From contig OZ024743.1 of NCBI GenBank assembly GCA_964016885.1, forward strand, positions 178,950,888 to 179,014,887: a DNA stretch of 64,000 nucleotides. The letters are read 5' to 3'. The stretch is from Eledone cirrhosa (lineage: Eukaryota; Mollusca; Cephalopoda; Octopoda; Eledonidae). The notes under the pieces are model-generated. The model worked only from the letters and a program-made list of their open reading frames with translations, ran no database searches and was not told the origin of the DNA. Made by a program: the position numbers and the translations under genes. Below, piece after piece: positions 43,560-55,490 of the stretch (positions are counted from its first letter, which is position 1; each line of letters starts with the position of its first letter).

Positions 43560-45780
43560 TGGTGTGGTTGTTGGTGTTGTCTGTGGTGTGGTTGTTGGTG
43601 TTGTCAGTAGTGTGGATGTTGGTGTTGTCAGTGGTGTGGTTGTTGGTGTTGTCACTGGTGTGGTTGTTGGTGTTGTCAGTGGTGGGGTTGTTGGTGTTGT
43701 CAGTGGTGTGGATGTTGGTGTTGACAGTGGTGTGGTTGTTGGTGTTGTCAGTGGTGTGGTTGTTGGTGTTGTCAGTTGTGTGGTTGTAGGTGTTGTCAGT
43801 GGTGTGGTTGTTGGTGTTGTCAGTTGTGTGGTTGTAGGTGTTGTCAGTGGTGTGGTTGTTGGTGTTGTCAGTGGTGTGGTTGTTGGTGTTGTCAGTGGTG
43901 TGGTTGTTGGTGTTGTCAGTTGTGTGGTTGTTGGTGTTGTCAGTGGTGTGGTTGTTGGTGTTGTCAGTGGTGTGGTTGTTGGTGTTGTCAGTGGTGTGGT
44001 TGTTGGTGTTGTCAGTGGTGTGGTTGTTGGTGTTGTCAGTGGTGTGGTTGTTGGTGTTGTCAGTGGTGTGGTTGTTGGTGTTGTCAGTTGTGTGGTTGTA
44101 GGTGTTGTCAGTGGTGTGGTTGTTGGTGTTGTCAGTGGTGTGGTTGTTGGTGTTGTCAGTGGTGTGGTTGTAGGTGTTGTCAGTGGTGTGGTTGTTGGTG
44201 TTGTCAGTGGTGTGGTTGTTGGTGTTGTCAGTGGTGTGGTTGTTGGTGTTGTCAGTGGTGTGGTTGTTGGTGTTGTCAGTGGTGTGGTTGTTGGTGTTGT
44301 CAGTGGTGTGGTTGTTGGTGTTGTCAGTGGTGTGGTTGTTGGTGTTGTCAGTGGTGTGGTTGTTGGTGTTGTCACTGGTGTGGTTGTTGGTGTTGTCAGT
44401 GGTGGGGTTGTTGGTGTTGTCAGTGGTGTGGTTGTTGGTGTTGTCAGTAGTGTGGATGTTGGTGTTGTCAGTGGTGTGGTTGTTGGTGTTGTCACTGGTG
44501 TGGTTGTTGGTGTTGTCAGTGGTGTGGTTGTTGGTGTTGTCAGTGGTGTGGTTGTTGGTGTTGTCAGTGGTGTGGATGTTGGTGTTGTCAGTAGTGTGGT
44601 TGTTTGTGTTGTCAGTGGTGTGGATGTTGGTGTTGTCAGTGGTGTGGTTGTTTGTGTTGTCAGTGGTGTGGTTGTTGGTGTTGTCAGTGGTGTGGTTGTT
44701 GGTGTTGTCAGTGGTGTGGTTGTTGGTGTTGTCAGTGGTGTGGTTGTTGGTGTTGTCAGTGGTGTGGTTGTTGGTGTTGACAGTGGTGTGGTTGTTGGTG
44801 TTGTCAGTGGTGTGGATGTTGGTGTTGTCAGTGGTGTGGTTGTTGGTGTTGTCAGTGGTGTGGTTTTTGGTGTTGTCAGTGGTGTGGTTGTTGGTGTTGT
44901 CTGTGGTGTGGTTGTTGGTGTTGTCAGTGGTGTGGTTGTTGGTGTTGTCAGTGGTGTGGTTGTTGGTGTTGTCACTGGTGTGGTTGGTGGTGTTGTCAGT
45001 AGTGTGGTTGTTGGTGTTGTCAGTGGTGTGGTTGTTGGTGTTGTCAGTAGTGTGGTTGTTGGTGTTGTCAGTGGTGTGGTTGTTGGTGTTGTCAGTAGTG
45101 TGGTTGTTGGTGTTGTCAGTGGTGTGGTTGTTGGTGTTGTCAGTGGTGTGGTTGTTGGTGTTGTCTGTGGTGTGGTTGTTGCTGTTGTCAGTTGTGTGGT
45201 TGTAGGTGTTGTCAGTGGTGTGGTTGTTGGTGTTGTCAGTGGTGTGGTTGTTGGTGTTGTCAGTAGTGTGGTTGTTGGTGTTGTCAGTGGTGTGGTTGTT
45301 GGTGTTGTCAGTGGTGTGGTTGTTGGTGTTGTCTGTGGTGTGGTTGTTGGTGTTGTCAGTGGTGTGGTTGTTGGTGTTGTCAGTGGTGTGGCTGTTGGTG
45401 TTGTCAGTGGTGTGGTTGTTGGTGTTGTCATGGGTGTGGTTGTTGGTGTTGTCAGTAGTGTGGTTGTTGGTGTTGTCAGTGGTGTGGTTGTTGGTGTTGT
45501 CAGTAGTGTGGTTGTTGGTGTTGTCAGTAGTGTGGTTGTTGGTGTTGTCAGTGGTGTGGTTGTTGGTGTTGTCAGTAGTGTGGTTGTTGGTGTTGTCAGT
45601 GGTGTGGTTGTTGGTGTTGTCAGTGGTGTGGTTGTTGGTGTTGTCAGTGGTGTGGTTGTTGGTGTTGTCAGTAGTGTGGTTGTTGGTGTTGTCAGTAGTG
45701 TGGTTGTTGGTGTTGTCAGTGGTGTGGTTGTTGGTGTTGTCAGTGGTGTGGTTGTTGGTGTTGTCAGTAGTGTGGTTGTT
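43560..45780. repeat. GTAGG-marked HOR, copy 1
   Basis: Marked by units in which GTTGTT becomes GTTGTA (A at 43788, 43836, 44100, 44172 and 45204). The right copy has the same markers at 46836, 46884, 47124, 47196 and 48180. Offsets fall from 3048 to 3024 to 2976 bp, so copy 2 has lost one unit and then two more. Other shared landmarks are GTTTGTG units near 44603 and 44651, GTTTTTGG at about 44866, GTTGGTGG at about 44985, and TCATGGG at about 45430. Confidence 0.9.
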
Positions 45781-46609
45781 GGTGTTGTCAGTAGTGTGGT
45801 TGTTGGTGTTGTCAGTGGCGTGGTTGTTGGTGTTGTCAGTGGTGTGGTTGTTGGTGTTGTCAGTGGTGTGGTTGTTGGTGTTGTCTGTGGTGTGGTTGTT
45901 GGTGTTGTCAGTTGTGTGGTTGTTGGTGTTGTCAGTGGTGTGGTTGTTGGTGTTGTCAGTGGCGTGGTTGTTGGTGTTGTCAGTGGTGTGGTTGTTGGTG
46001 TTGTCAGTGGTGTGGTTGTTGGTGTTGTCTGTGGTGTGGTTGTTGGTGTTGTCAGTGGTGTGGTTGTTGGTGTTGTCAGTGGTGTGGTTGTTGGTGTTGT
46101 CAGTAGTGTGGTTGTTGGTGTTGTCAGTGGCGTGGTTGTTGGTGTTGTCAGTGGTGTGGTTGTTGGTGTTGTCAGTGGTGTGGTTGTTGGTGTTGTCTGT
46201 GGTGTGGTTGTTGGTGTTGTCAGTGGTGTGGTTGTTGGTGTTGTCAGTGGTGTGGTTGTTGGTGTTGTCAGTAGTGTGGTTGTTGGTGTTGTCAGTGGTG
46301 TGGCTGTTGGTGTTGTCAGTGGTGTGGTTGTTGGTGTTGTCAGTGGTGTGGTTGTTGGTGTTGTCAGTGGTGTGGTTGTTGGTGTTGTCAGTGGTGTGGT
46401 TGTTGGTGTTGTCAGTGGTGTGGTTGTTGGTGTTGTCAGTGGTGTGGCTGTTGGTGTTGTCAGTAGTGTGGTTGTTGGTGTTGTCAGTACTGTGGATGTT
46501 GGTGTTGTCAGTGGTGTGGTTGTTGGTGTTGTCACTGGTGTGGTTGTTGGTGTTGTCAGTAGTGTGGATGTTGGTGTTGTCAGTGGTGTGGTTGTTGGTG
46601 TTGTCAGTG
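45781..46609. repeat. Array segment between the GTAGG-marked copies
   Basis: About 34 units with three GGCGTGG units (at about 45828, 45961 and 46129), unusual here because they create a CpG. Near the right end lies the CAGTACTG haplotype shared with about 41480. Confidence 0.75.
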
Positions 46610-48661
46610 GTGTGGTTGTTGGTGTTGTCAGTGGTGTGGTTGTTGGTGTTGTCAGTAGTGTGGATGTTGGTGTTGTCAGTGGTGTGGTTGTTGGTGTTGT
46701 CACTGGTGTGGTTGTTGGTGTTGTCAGTGGTGGGGTTGTTGGTGTTGTCAGTGGTGTGGATGTTGGTGTTGACAGTGGTGTGGTTGTTGGTGTTGTCAGT
46801 GGTGTGGTTGTTGGTGTTGTCAGTTGTGTGGTTGTAGGTGTTGTCAGTGGTGTGGTTGTTGGTGTTGTCAGTTGTGTGGTTGTAGGTGTTGTCAGTGGTG
46901 TGGTTGTTGGTGTTGTCAGTGGTGTGGTTGTTGGTGTTGTCAGTGGTGTGGTTGTTGGTGTTGTCAGTGGTGTGGTTGTTGGTGTTGTCAGTGGTGTGGT
47001 TGTTGGTGTTGTCAGTGGTGTGGTTGTTGGTGTTGTCAGTGGTGTGGTTGTTGGTGTTGTCAGTGGTGTGGTTGTTGGTGTTGTCAGTGGTGTGGTTGTT
47101 GGTGTTGTCAGTTGTGTGGTTGTAGGTGTTGTCAGTGGTGTGGTTGTTGGTGTTGTCAGTGGTGTGGTTGTTGGTGTTGTCAGTGGTGTGGTTGTAGGTG
47201 TTGTCAGTGGTGTGGTTGTTGGTGTTGTCAGTGGTGTGGTTGTTGGTGTTGTCAGTGGTGTGGTTGTTGGTGTTGTCAGTGGTGTGGTTGTTGGTGTTGT
47301 CAGTGGTGTGGTTGTTGGTGTTGTCAGTGGTGTGGTTGTTGGTGTTGTCAGTGGTGTGGTTGTTGGTGTTGTCAGTGGTGTGGTTGTTGGTGTTGTCACT
47401 GGTGTGGTTGTTGGTGTTGTCAGTGGTGGGGTTGTTGGTGTTGTCAGTGGTGTGGTTGTTGGTGTTGTCAGTAGTGTGGATGTTGGTGTTGTCAGTGGTG
47501 TGGTTGTTGGTGTTGTCACTGGTGTGGTTGTTGGTGTTGTCGGTGGTGTGGTTGTTGGTGTTGTCAGTGGTGTGGTTGTTGGTGTTGTCAGTGGTGTGGA
47601 TGTTGGTGTTGTCAGTAGTGTGGTTGTTTGTGTTGTCAGTGGTGTGGATGTTGGTGTTGTCAGTGGTGTGGTTGTTTGTGTTGTCAGTGGTGTGGTTGTT
47701 GGTGTTGTCAGTGGTGTGGTTGTTGGTGTTGTCAGTGGTGTGGTTGTTGGTGTTGTCAGTGGTGTGGTTGTTGGTGTTGTCAGTGGTGTGGTTGTTGGTG
47801 TTGACAGTGGTGTGGTTGTTGGTGTTGTCAGTGGTGTGGATGTTGGTGTTGTCAGTGGTGTGGTTGTTGGTGTTGTCAGTGGTGTGGTTTTTGGTGTTGT
47901 CAGTGGTGTGGTTGTTGGTGTTGTCTGTGGTGTGGTTGTTGGTGTTGTCAGTGGTGTGGTTGTTGGTGTTGTCAGTGGTGTGGTTGTTGGTGTTGTCACT
48001 GGTGTGGTTGGTGGTGTTGTCAGTAGTGTGGTTGTTGGTGTTGTCAGTGGTGTTGTTGTTGGTGTTGTCAGTAGTGTGGTTGTTGGTGTTGTCAGTGGTG
48101 TGGTTGTTGGTGTTGTCAGTGGTGTGGTTGTTGGTGTTGTCTGTGGTGTGGTTGTTGCTGTTGTCAGTTGTGTGGTTGTAGGTGTTGTCAGTGGTGTGGT
48201 TGTTGGTGTTGTCAGTGGTGTGGTTGTTGCTGTTGTCAGTAGTGTGGTTGTTGGTGTTGTCAGTGGTGTGGTTGTTGGTGTTGTCAGTGGTGTGGTTGTT
48301 GGTGTTGTCTGTGGTGTGGTTGTTGGTGTTGTCAGTGGTGTGGTTGTTGGTGTTGTCAGTGGTGTGGCTGTTGGTGTTGTCAGTGGTGTGGTTGTTGGTG
48401 TTGTCATGGGTGTGGTTGTTGGTGTTGTCAGTAGTGTGGTTGTTGGTGTTGTCAGTGGTGTGGTTGTTGGTGTTGTCAGTAGTGTGGTTGTTGGTGTTGT
48501 CAGTAGTGTGGTTGTTGGTGTTGTCAGTGGTGTGGTTGTTGGTGTTGTCAGTAGTGTGGTTGTTGGTGTTGTCAGTGGTGTGGTTGTTGGTGTTGTCAGT
48601 GGTGTGGTTGTTGGTGTTGTCAGTGGTGTGGTTGTTGGTGTTGTCAGTAGTGTGGTTGTTG
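46610..48661. repeat. GTAGG-marked HOR, copy 2
   Basis: Right partner of 43560-45780, with the same marker order at offsets of 3048 to 2976 bp. Distinct changes include CGGTGGTG near 47541 and a GTGTTGTTG unit near 48050. It runs directly into the 1.2-kb HOR pair. Confidence 0.9.
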
Positions 48662-49861
48662 GTGTTGTCAGTGGTGTGGTTGTTGGTGTTGTCAGTGGTG
48701 TGGTTGTTGGTGTTGTCAGTAGTGTGGTTGTTGGTGTTGTCAGTAGTGTGGTTGTTGATGTTGTCAGTGGTGTGGTTGTTGGTGTTGTCAGTGGTGTGGT
48801 TGTTGGTGTTGTCAGTAGTGTGGTTGTTGGTGTTGTCAGTAGTGTGGTTGTTGGTGTTGTCAGTGGTGTGGTTGTTGGTGTTGTCAGTAGTGTGGTTGTT
48901 GGTGTTGTCAGTAGTGTGGTTGTTGGTGTTGTCAGTGGTGTGGTTGTTGGTGTTGTCAGTAGTGTGGTTGTTGGTGTTGTCAGTAGTGTGGTTGTTGGTG
49001 TTGTCAGTGGTGTGGTTGTTGGTGTTGACAGTGGTGTGGATGTTGGTGTTGACAGTGTTGTGGTTGTTGGTGTTGTCAGTAGTGTGGATGTTGGTGTTGT
49101 CAGTAGTGTGGTTGTTGGTGTTGTCAGTGGCGTGGTTGTTGGTGTTGTCAGTGGTGTGGATGTTGGTGTTGTCAGTAGTGTAGTTGTTGGTGTTGTCAGT
49201 GGTGTGGTTGTTGTTGTTGTCAGTGGTGTGGTTGTTGGTGTTGTCAGTGGTGTGGTTGTTGGTGTTGTCAGTGGTGTGGTTGTTGGTGTTGTCAGTGGTG
49301 TGGTTGTTGGTGTTGTCAGTGGTGTGGTTGTTGGTGTTGTCAGTGGTGTGGTTGTTGGTGTTGTCAGTGGTGTGGTTGTTGGTGTTGTCTGTGGTGTGGT
49401 TGTTGGTGTTGTCAGTGGTGTGGTTGTTGGTGTTGTCAGTAGTGTGGTTGTTGGTGTTGTCAGTGGTGTGGTTGTTGGTGTTGTCAGTGGTGTGGTTGTT
49501 GGTGTTGTCAGTGGTGTGGTTGTTGGTGTTGTCAGTGGTGTGTTTGTTGGTGTTCTTAGTAGTGTGGTTGTTGGTGTTGTCAGTTGTGTGGTTGTTGGTG
49601 TTGTCTGTGGTGTGGTTGTTGGTGTTGTCTGTGGTGTGGATGTTGGTGTTGTCAGTGGTGTGGTCGTTGGTGTTGTCAGTGGTGTGGTTGTTGGTGTTGT
49701 CAGTAGTGTGGTTGTTGGTGTTGTCAGTAGTGTGGTTGTTGGTGTTGTCAGTAGTGTGGTTGTTGGTGTTGTCAGTAGTGTGGATGTTGGTGTTGTCAGT
49801 GGTGTGGTTGTTGGTGTTGTCAGTGGTGTGGTTGTTGGTGTTGTCAGTGGTGTGGTTATTC
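48662..49861. repeat. 1.2-kb higher-order repeat, copy 1
   Basis: Identical unit order to the following copy at an offset of exactly 1200 bp (50 units) for the first 700 bp or so. Markers: GTTGATG at about 48756, paired TTGACAG units near 49026 and 49050, CAGTGTTG at about 49055, GGCGTGG at about 49130 and GTGTAGTTG at about 49189. Later markers (GTTCTTAG at 49555, GTGGTCG at about 49662) are offset by 1176 bp because copy 2 lacks one unit. Confidence 0.93.
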
Positions 49862-51037
49862 GTGTTGTCAGTGGTGTGGTTGTTGGTGTTGTCAGTGGTG
49901 TGGTTGTTGGTGTTGTCAGTAGTGTGGTTGTTGGTGTTGTCAGTAGTGTGGTTGTTGATGTTGTCAGTGGTGTGGTTGTTGGTGTTGTCAGTGGTGTGGT
50001 TGTTGGTGTTGTCAGTAGTGTGGTTGTTGGTGTTGTCAGTAGTGTGGTTGTTGGTGTTGTCAGTGGTGTGGTTGTTGGTGTTGTCAGTAGTGTGGTTGTT
50101 GGTGTTGTCAGTAGTGTGGTTGTTGGTGTTGTCAGTGGTGTGGTTGTTGGTGTTGTCAGTAGTGTGGTTGTTGGTGTTGTCAGTAGTGTGGTTGTTGGTG
50201 TTGTCAGTGGTGTGGTTGTTGGTGTTGACAGTGGTGTGGATGTTGGTGTTGACAGTGTTGTGGTTGTTGGTGTTGTCAGTAGTGTGGATGTTGGTGTTGT
50301 CAGTAGTGTGGTTGTTGGCGTTGTCAGTGGCGTGGTTGTTGGTGTTGTCAGTGGTGTGGATGTTGGTGTTGTCAGTAGTGTAGTTGTTGGTGTTGTCAGT
50401 GGTGTGGTTGTTGTTGTTGTCAGTGGTGTGGTTGTTGGTGTTGTCAGTGGTGTGGTTGTTGGTGTTGTCAGTGGTGTGGTTGTTGGTGTTGTCAGTGGTG
50501 TGGTTGTTGGTGTTGTCAGTGGTGTGGTTGTTGGTGTTGTCAGTGGTGTGGTTGTTGGTGTTGTCTGTGGTGTGGTTGTTGGTGTTGTCAGTGGTGTGGT
50601 TGTTGGTGTTGTCAGTAGTGTGGTTGTTGGTGTTGTCAGTGGTGTGGTTGTTGGTGTTGTCAGTGGTGTGGTTGTTGGTGTTGTCAGTGGTGTGGTTGTT
50701 GGTGTTGTCAGTGGTGTGTTTGTTGGTGTTCTTAGTAGTGTGGTTGTTGGTGTTGTCAGTTGTGTGGTTGTTGGTGTTGTCTGTGGTGTGGTTGTTGGTG
50801 TTGTCTGTGGTGTGGATGTTGGTGTTGTCAGTGGTGTGGTCGTTGGTGTTGTCAGTGGTGTGGTTGTTGGTGTTGTCAGTAGTGTGGTTGTTGGTGTTGT
50901 CAGTAGTGTGGTTGTTGGTGTTGTCAGTAGTGTGGTTGTTGGTGTTGTCAGTAGTGTGGATGTTGGTGTTGTCAGTAGTGTGGTTGTTGGTGTTGTCAGT
51001 GGTGTGGTTGTTGGTGTTGTCAGTGGTGTGGCTGTTG
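49862..51037. repeat. 1.2-kb higher-order repeat, copy 2
   Basis: Tandem partner of 48662-49861. It begins at a unit with GTTATTCGTG (C at 49861) that the first copy lacks, carries GGCGTTGTC at about 50319, and is one unit shorter after about 50570. Confidence 0.92.
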
Positions 51038-51095
51038 GTGTTGTCTGTGGTGTGGTTGTTGGTGTTGTCAGTGGTGTGGTTGTTGGTGTTGTCAG

Positions 51096-51503
51096 TAGTG
51101 TGGTTGTTGGTGTTGTCAGTAGTGTGGTTGTTGGTGTTGTCAGTAGTGTGGTTGTTGGTGTTGTCAGTAGTGTGGTTGTTGGTGTTGTCAGTAGTGTGGT
51201 TGTTGGTGTTGTCAGTAGTGTGGTTGTTGGTGTTGTCAGTAGTGTGTTTGTTGGTGTTGTCAGTAGTGTGGTTGTTGGTGTTGTCAGTAGTGTGGATGTT
51301 GGTGTTGTCAGTAGTGTGGATGTTGGTGTTGTCAGTAGTGTGGTTGTTGGTGTTGTCAGTAGTGTGGTTGTTGGTGTTGTCAGTAGTGTGGATGTTGGTG
51401 TTGTCAGTAGTGTGGATGTTGGTGTTGTCAGTAGTGTGGATGTTGGTGTTGTCAGTAGTGTGGATGTTGGTGTTGTCAGTAGTGTGGTTGTTGGTGTTGT
51501 CAG
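51096..51503. repeat. Run of 17 consecutive CAGTAG units
   Basis: Every unit here has A at position 13, while elsewhere CAGTGG and CAGTAG alternate irregularly. Within the run, four consecutive units also carry GTGGATG (about 51390-51470). This looks like local homogenisation. Confidence 0.9.
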
Positions 51504-53739
51504 TGGTGTGGTTGTTGGTGTTGTCAGTAGTGTGGTTGTTGGTGTTGTCAGTAGTGTGGTTGTTGGTGTTGTCAGTAGTGTGGTTGTTGGTGTTGTCAGT
51601 AGTGTGGATGTTGGTGTTGTCAGTAGTGTGGTTGTTGGTGTTGTCAGTGGTGTGGTTGTTGGTGTTGTCAGTGGTGTGGCTGTTGGTGTTGTCTGTGGTG
51701 TGGTTGTTGGTGTTGTCAGTGGTGTGGCTGTTGGTGTTGTCAGTGGTGTGGTTGTTGGTGTTGTCAGTGGTGTGGTTGTTGGTGTTGTCAGTAGTGTGGA
51801 TGTTGGTGTTGTCAGTAGTGTGGTTGTTGGTGTTGTCAGTGGTGTGGTTGTTGGTGTTGTCAGTGGTGTGGCTGTTGGTGTTGTCTGTGGTGTGGTTGTT
51901 GGTTTTGTCAGTAGTGTGGTTGTTGGTGTTGTCAGTAGTGTGGATGTTGGTGTTGTCAGTGGTGTGGTTGTTGGTGTTGTCAGTAGTGTGGATGTTGGTG
52001 TTGTCAGTAGTGTGGTTGTTGGTGTTGTCAGTGGTGTGGTTGTTGGTGTTGTCAGTGGTGTGGCTGTTGGTGTTGTCAGTGGTGTGGTTGTTGGTGTTGT
52101 CAGTAGTGTGGATGTTGGTGTTGTCAGTAGTGTGGTTGTTGGTGTTGTCAGTGGTGTGGTTGTTGGTGTTGTCAGTGGTGTGGCTGTTGGTGTTGTCAGT
52201 GGTGTGGTTGTTGGTGTTGTCAGTGGTGTGGTTGTTGGTGTTGTCAGTAGTGTGGATGTTGGTGTTGTCAGTAGTGTGGTTGTTGGTGTTGTCAGTGGTG
52301 TGGTTGTTGGTGTTGTCAGCGGTGTGGCTGTTGGTGTTGTCTGTGGTGTGGTTGTTGGTGTTGTCAGTAGTGTGGTTGTTGGTGTTGTCAGTAGTGTGGA
52401 TGTTGGTGTTGTCAGTGGTGTGGTTGTTGGTGTTGTCAGTGGTGTGGTTGTTGGTGTTGTCAGTGGTGTGGTTGTTGGTGTTGTCAGTGGTGTGGCTGTT
52501 GGTGTTGTCAGTAGTGTGGTTGTTGGTGTTGTCAGTAGTGTGGATGTTGGTGTTGTCAGTGGTGTGGTTGTTGGTGTTGTCAGTAGTGTGGTTGTTGGTG
52601 TTGTCAGTAGTGTGGATGTTGGTGTTGTCAGTGGTGTGGCTGTTGGTGTTGTCAGTAGTGTGGTTGTTGGTGTTGTCAGTAGTGTGGATGTTGGTGTTGT
52701 CAGTGGTGTGGTTGTTGGTGTTGTCACTGGTGTGGTTGTTGGTGTTGTCAGTGGTGTGGTTGTTGGTGTTGTCAGTGGTGTGGTTGTTGGTGTTGTCAGT
52801 GGTGTGGTTGTTGGTGTTGTCAGTGGTGTGGTTGTTGGTGTTGTCAGTAGTGTGGTTGTTGGTGTTGTCAGTGGTGTGGTTGTTGGTGTTGTCAGTGGTG
52901 TGGTTGTTGGTGTTGTCAGTAGTGTGGTTGTTGGTGTTGTCAGTGGTGTGGTTGTTGGTGTTGTCAGTGGTGTGGTTGTTGGTGTTGTCAGTGGTGTGGT
53001 TGTTGGTGTTGTCAGTGGTTTGGTTGTTGGTGTTGTCAGTGGTGTGGTTGTTGGTGTTGTCAGTGGTGTGGTTGTTGGTGTTGTCAGTGGTGTGGTTGTT
53101 GGTGTTGTCAGTAGTGTGGTTGTTGCTGTTGTCAGTGGTGTGGTTGTTGGTGTTGTCAGTGGTGTGGTTGTTGGTGTTGTCAGTAGTGTGGTTGTTGGTG
53201 TTGTCTGTGGTGTGGTTGTTGGTGTTGTCTGTGGTGTGGTTGTTGGTGTTGTCAGTAGTGTGGTTGATGGTGTTGTCAGTGGTATGGTTGTTGGTGTTGT
53301 CAGTAGTGTGGCTGTTGGTGTTGTCAGTGGTGTGGTTGTTGGTGTTGTCAGTGGTGTGGTTGTTGGTGTTGTCAGTAGTGTGGTTGTTGGTGTTGTCAGT
53401 GGTGTGGTTGTTGGTGTTGTCAGTGGTGTGGTTGTTGGTGTTGTCTGTGGTGTGGTTGTTGGTGTTGTCAGTGGTGTGGTTGTTGGTGTTGTCAGTGGTG
53501 TGGTTGTTGGTGTTGTCTGTGGTGTGGTTGTTGGTGTTGTTAGTAGTGTGGTTGTTGGTGTTGTCAGTGGTGTGGTTGTTGGTGTTGTCTGTGGTGTGGT
53601 TGTTGGTGTTGTCTGTGGTGTGGTTGTTGGTGTTGTCAGTAGTGTGGTTGTTGGTGTTGTCAGTGGTGTGGTTGTTGGTGTTGTCAGTGGTGTGGTTGTT
53701 GGTGTTGTCAGTGGTGTGGTTGTTGGTGTTGTCAGTGGT

Positions 53740-55490
53740 GTGGTTATTCGTGTTGTCAGTGGTGTGGTTGTTGGTGTTGTCAGTGGTGTGGTTGTTGGTG
53801 TTGTCAGTGGTGTGGTTGTTGGTGTTGTCTGTGGTGTGGTTGTTGGTGTTGTCAGTGGTGTGGTTGTTGGTGTTGTCTGTGGTGTGGTTGTTGGTGTTGT
53901 CAGTAGTGTGGTTGTTGGTGTTGTCAGTGGTGTGGTTGTTGGTGTTGTCAGTGGTGTGGTTGTTGGTGTTGTCAGTGGTGTGGTTGTTGGTGTTGTCAGT
54001 GGTGTGGTTATTCGTGTTGTCAGTAGTGTGGTTGTTGGTGTTGTCAGTAGTGTGGATGTTGGTGTTGTCTGTGGTGTGGTTGTTGGTGTTGTCAGTAGTG
54101 TGGTTGTTGGTGTTGTCAGTGGTGTGGTTGTTGGTGTTGTCAGTGGTGTGGTTGTTGGTGTTGTCAGTGGTGTGGTTGTTGGTGTTGTCAGTGGTGTGGT
54201 TATTCGCCTTGTCAGTAGTGTGGTTGTTGGTGTTGTCAGTAGTGTGGATGTTGGTGTTGTCAGTGGTGTGGTTGTTGGTGTTGTCAGTGGTGTGGTTGTT
54301 GGTGTTGTCAGTGGTGTGGTTGTTGGTGTTGTCAGTGGTGTGGTTGTTGGTGTTGTCAGTGGTGTGGTTATTCGTGTTGTCAGTAGTGTGGTTGTTGGTG
54401 TTGTCAGTAGTGTGGATGTTGGTGTTGTCAGTGGTGTGGTTGTTGGTGTTGTCAGTAGTGTGGTTGTTGGTGTTGTCAGTGGTGTGGTTGTTGGTGTTGT
54501 CAGTGGTGTGGTTGTTGGTGTTGTCAGTGGTGTGGTTGTTGGTGTTGACAGTAGTGTGGTTGTTGGTGTTGTCAGTGGTGTGGTTGTTGGTGTTGTCAGT
54601 GGTGTGGTTGTTGGTGTTGTCAGTAGTGTGGTTGTTGGTGTTGTCAGTGGTGTGGTTGTTGGTGTTGTCAGTGGTGTGGTTGTTGGTGTTGTCAGTAGTG
54701 TGGTTGTTGGTGTTGACAGTGGTGTGGCTGTTGGTGTTTTGTCAGTGGTGTGGTTGTTGGTGTTGTCAGTGGTGTGGTTATTCGTGTTGTCAGTGGTGTG
54801 GTTGTTGGTGTTGTCAGTGGTGTGGTTGTTGGTGTTGTCAGTGGTATGGTTGTTGGTGTTGTCAGTAGTGTGGTTGTTGTTGTTGTCAGTGGTGTGGTTG
54901 TTGGTGTTGTCAGTGGTGTGGTTGTAGGTGTTGTCAGTGGTGTGGTTGTTGGTGTTGTCAGTGGTGTGGTTGTTGGTGTTGTCAGTAGTGTGGATGTTGG
55001 TGTTGTCAGTGGTGTGGTTGTTGGTGTTGTCAGTGGTGTGGTTGTTGGTGTTGTCAGTGGTGGGGTTGTTGGTGTTGTCAGTGGTATGGATGTTGGTGTT
55101 GTCAGTGGTGTGGTTGTTGGTGTTGTCAGTGGTGTGGTTGTTGGTGTTGTCAGTGGTGTGGTTGTTGGTGTTGTCAGTAGTGTGGTTGTTGCTGTTGTCA
55201 GTGGTGTGGTTGTTGGTGTTGTCAGTAGTGTGGTTGTTGGTGTTGTCTGTGGTGTGGTTGTTGGTGTTGTCAGTTGTGTGGTTGTAGGTGTTGTCAGTGG
55301 TGTGGTCGTTGGTGTTGTCAGTGGTGTGGTTGTTGGTGTTGTCAGTGGTGTGGTTGTTGGTGTTGTCAGTGGTGTGGTTGTTGGTGTTGTCAGTGGTGTG
55401 GTTGTTGGTGTTGTCAGTGGTGTGGTTGTTGGTGTTGTCAGTGGTGTGGTTGTTGGTGTTGTCAGTGGTGTGGTTATTCGTGTTGTCAGT
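53740..55490. repeat. Units marked by GTTATTCGTG
   Basis: The double change GTTATT CGTGTT, in place of GTTGTT GGTGTT, places a C at 53749, 54013, 54205 (followed by CCTT), 54373, 54783 and 55479. Several are followed by the same pair, CAGTAG then CAGTAGTGTGGATG. Older single copies are at 43381 and 49861. All positions differ by multiples of 24 after allowing for the length variants. Confidence 0.85.

Larger units (their letters stand above)
43290..52727 (-). other. Stop-free antisense frame, Thr/Pro octapeptide (not called a gene)
   Basis: An antisense frame of 3,145 codons reads TTPTTTPL repeats with P/L, P/S, L/Q and L/V variants. On composition it would resemble a mucin-type Thr/Pro tandem repeat. 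Equivalent frames are at 348-2747, 3392-6976, 7980-14084, 14536-20568 and 58798-63816. Each ends where a unit of 23 or 26 bp shifts the phase into the one frame that has a TGA in every CAGT-type unit. There is no conserved non-repeat domain. A low-complexity exon of a mucin-like gene cannot be wholly excluded from one window. Confidence 0.12.
43324..54927 (+). other. Stop-free frame, Gly/Val/Ser octapeptide (not called a gene)
   Basis: A frame of 3,867 codons stays open, reading an octapeptide of the form GVVVGVVS more than 450 times, with S/C, G/S, V/D and V/A variants. No signal peptide, domain or non-repetitive end is present. In this frame the codons GTN, GGT and AGT are mostly at least two changes from a stop, so long openness is expected by chance. 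It overlaps other open frames on both strands. I see no ribosome-binding site, splice pattern or promoter. Probably not translated. Confidence 0.1.

Noticed and set aside
43324..54927. Very long open frames as giant repeat proteins or mucins
   Set aside because: Openness follows from a 24-bp unit lacking stops in five frames. Frames overlap on both strands, are broken by about 20 indels that are not multiples of 3, and have no unique domain, signal peptide or termini.
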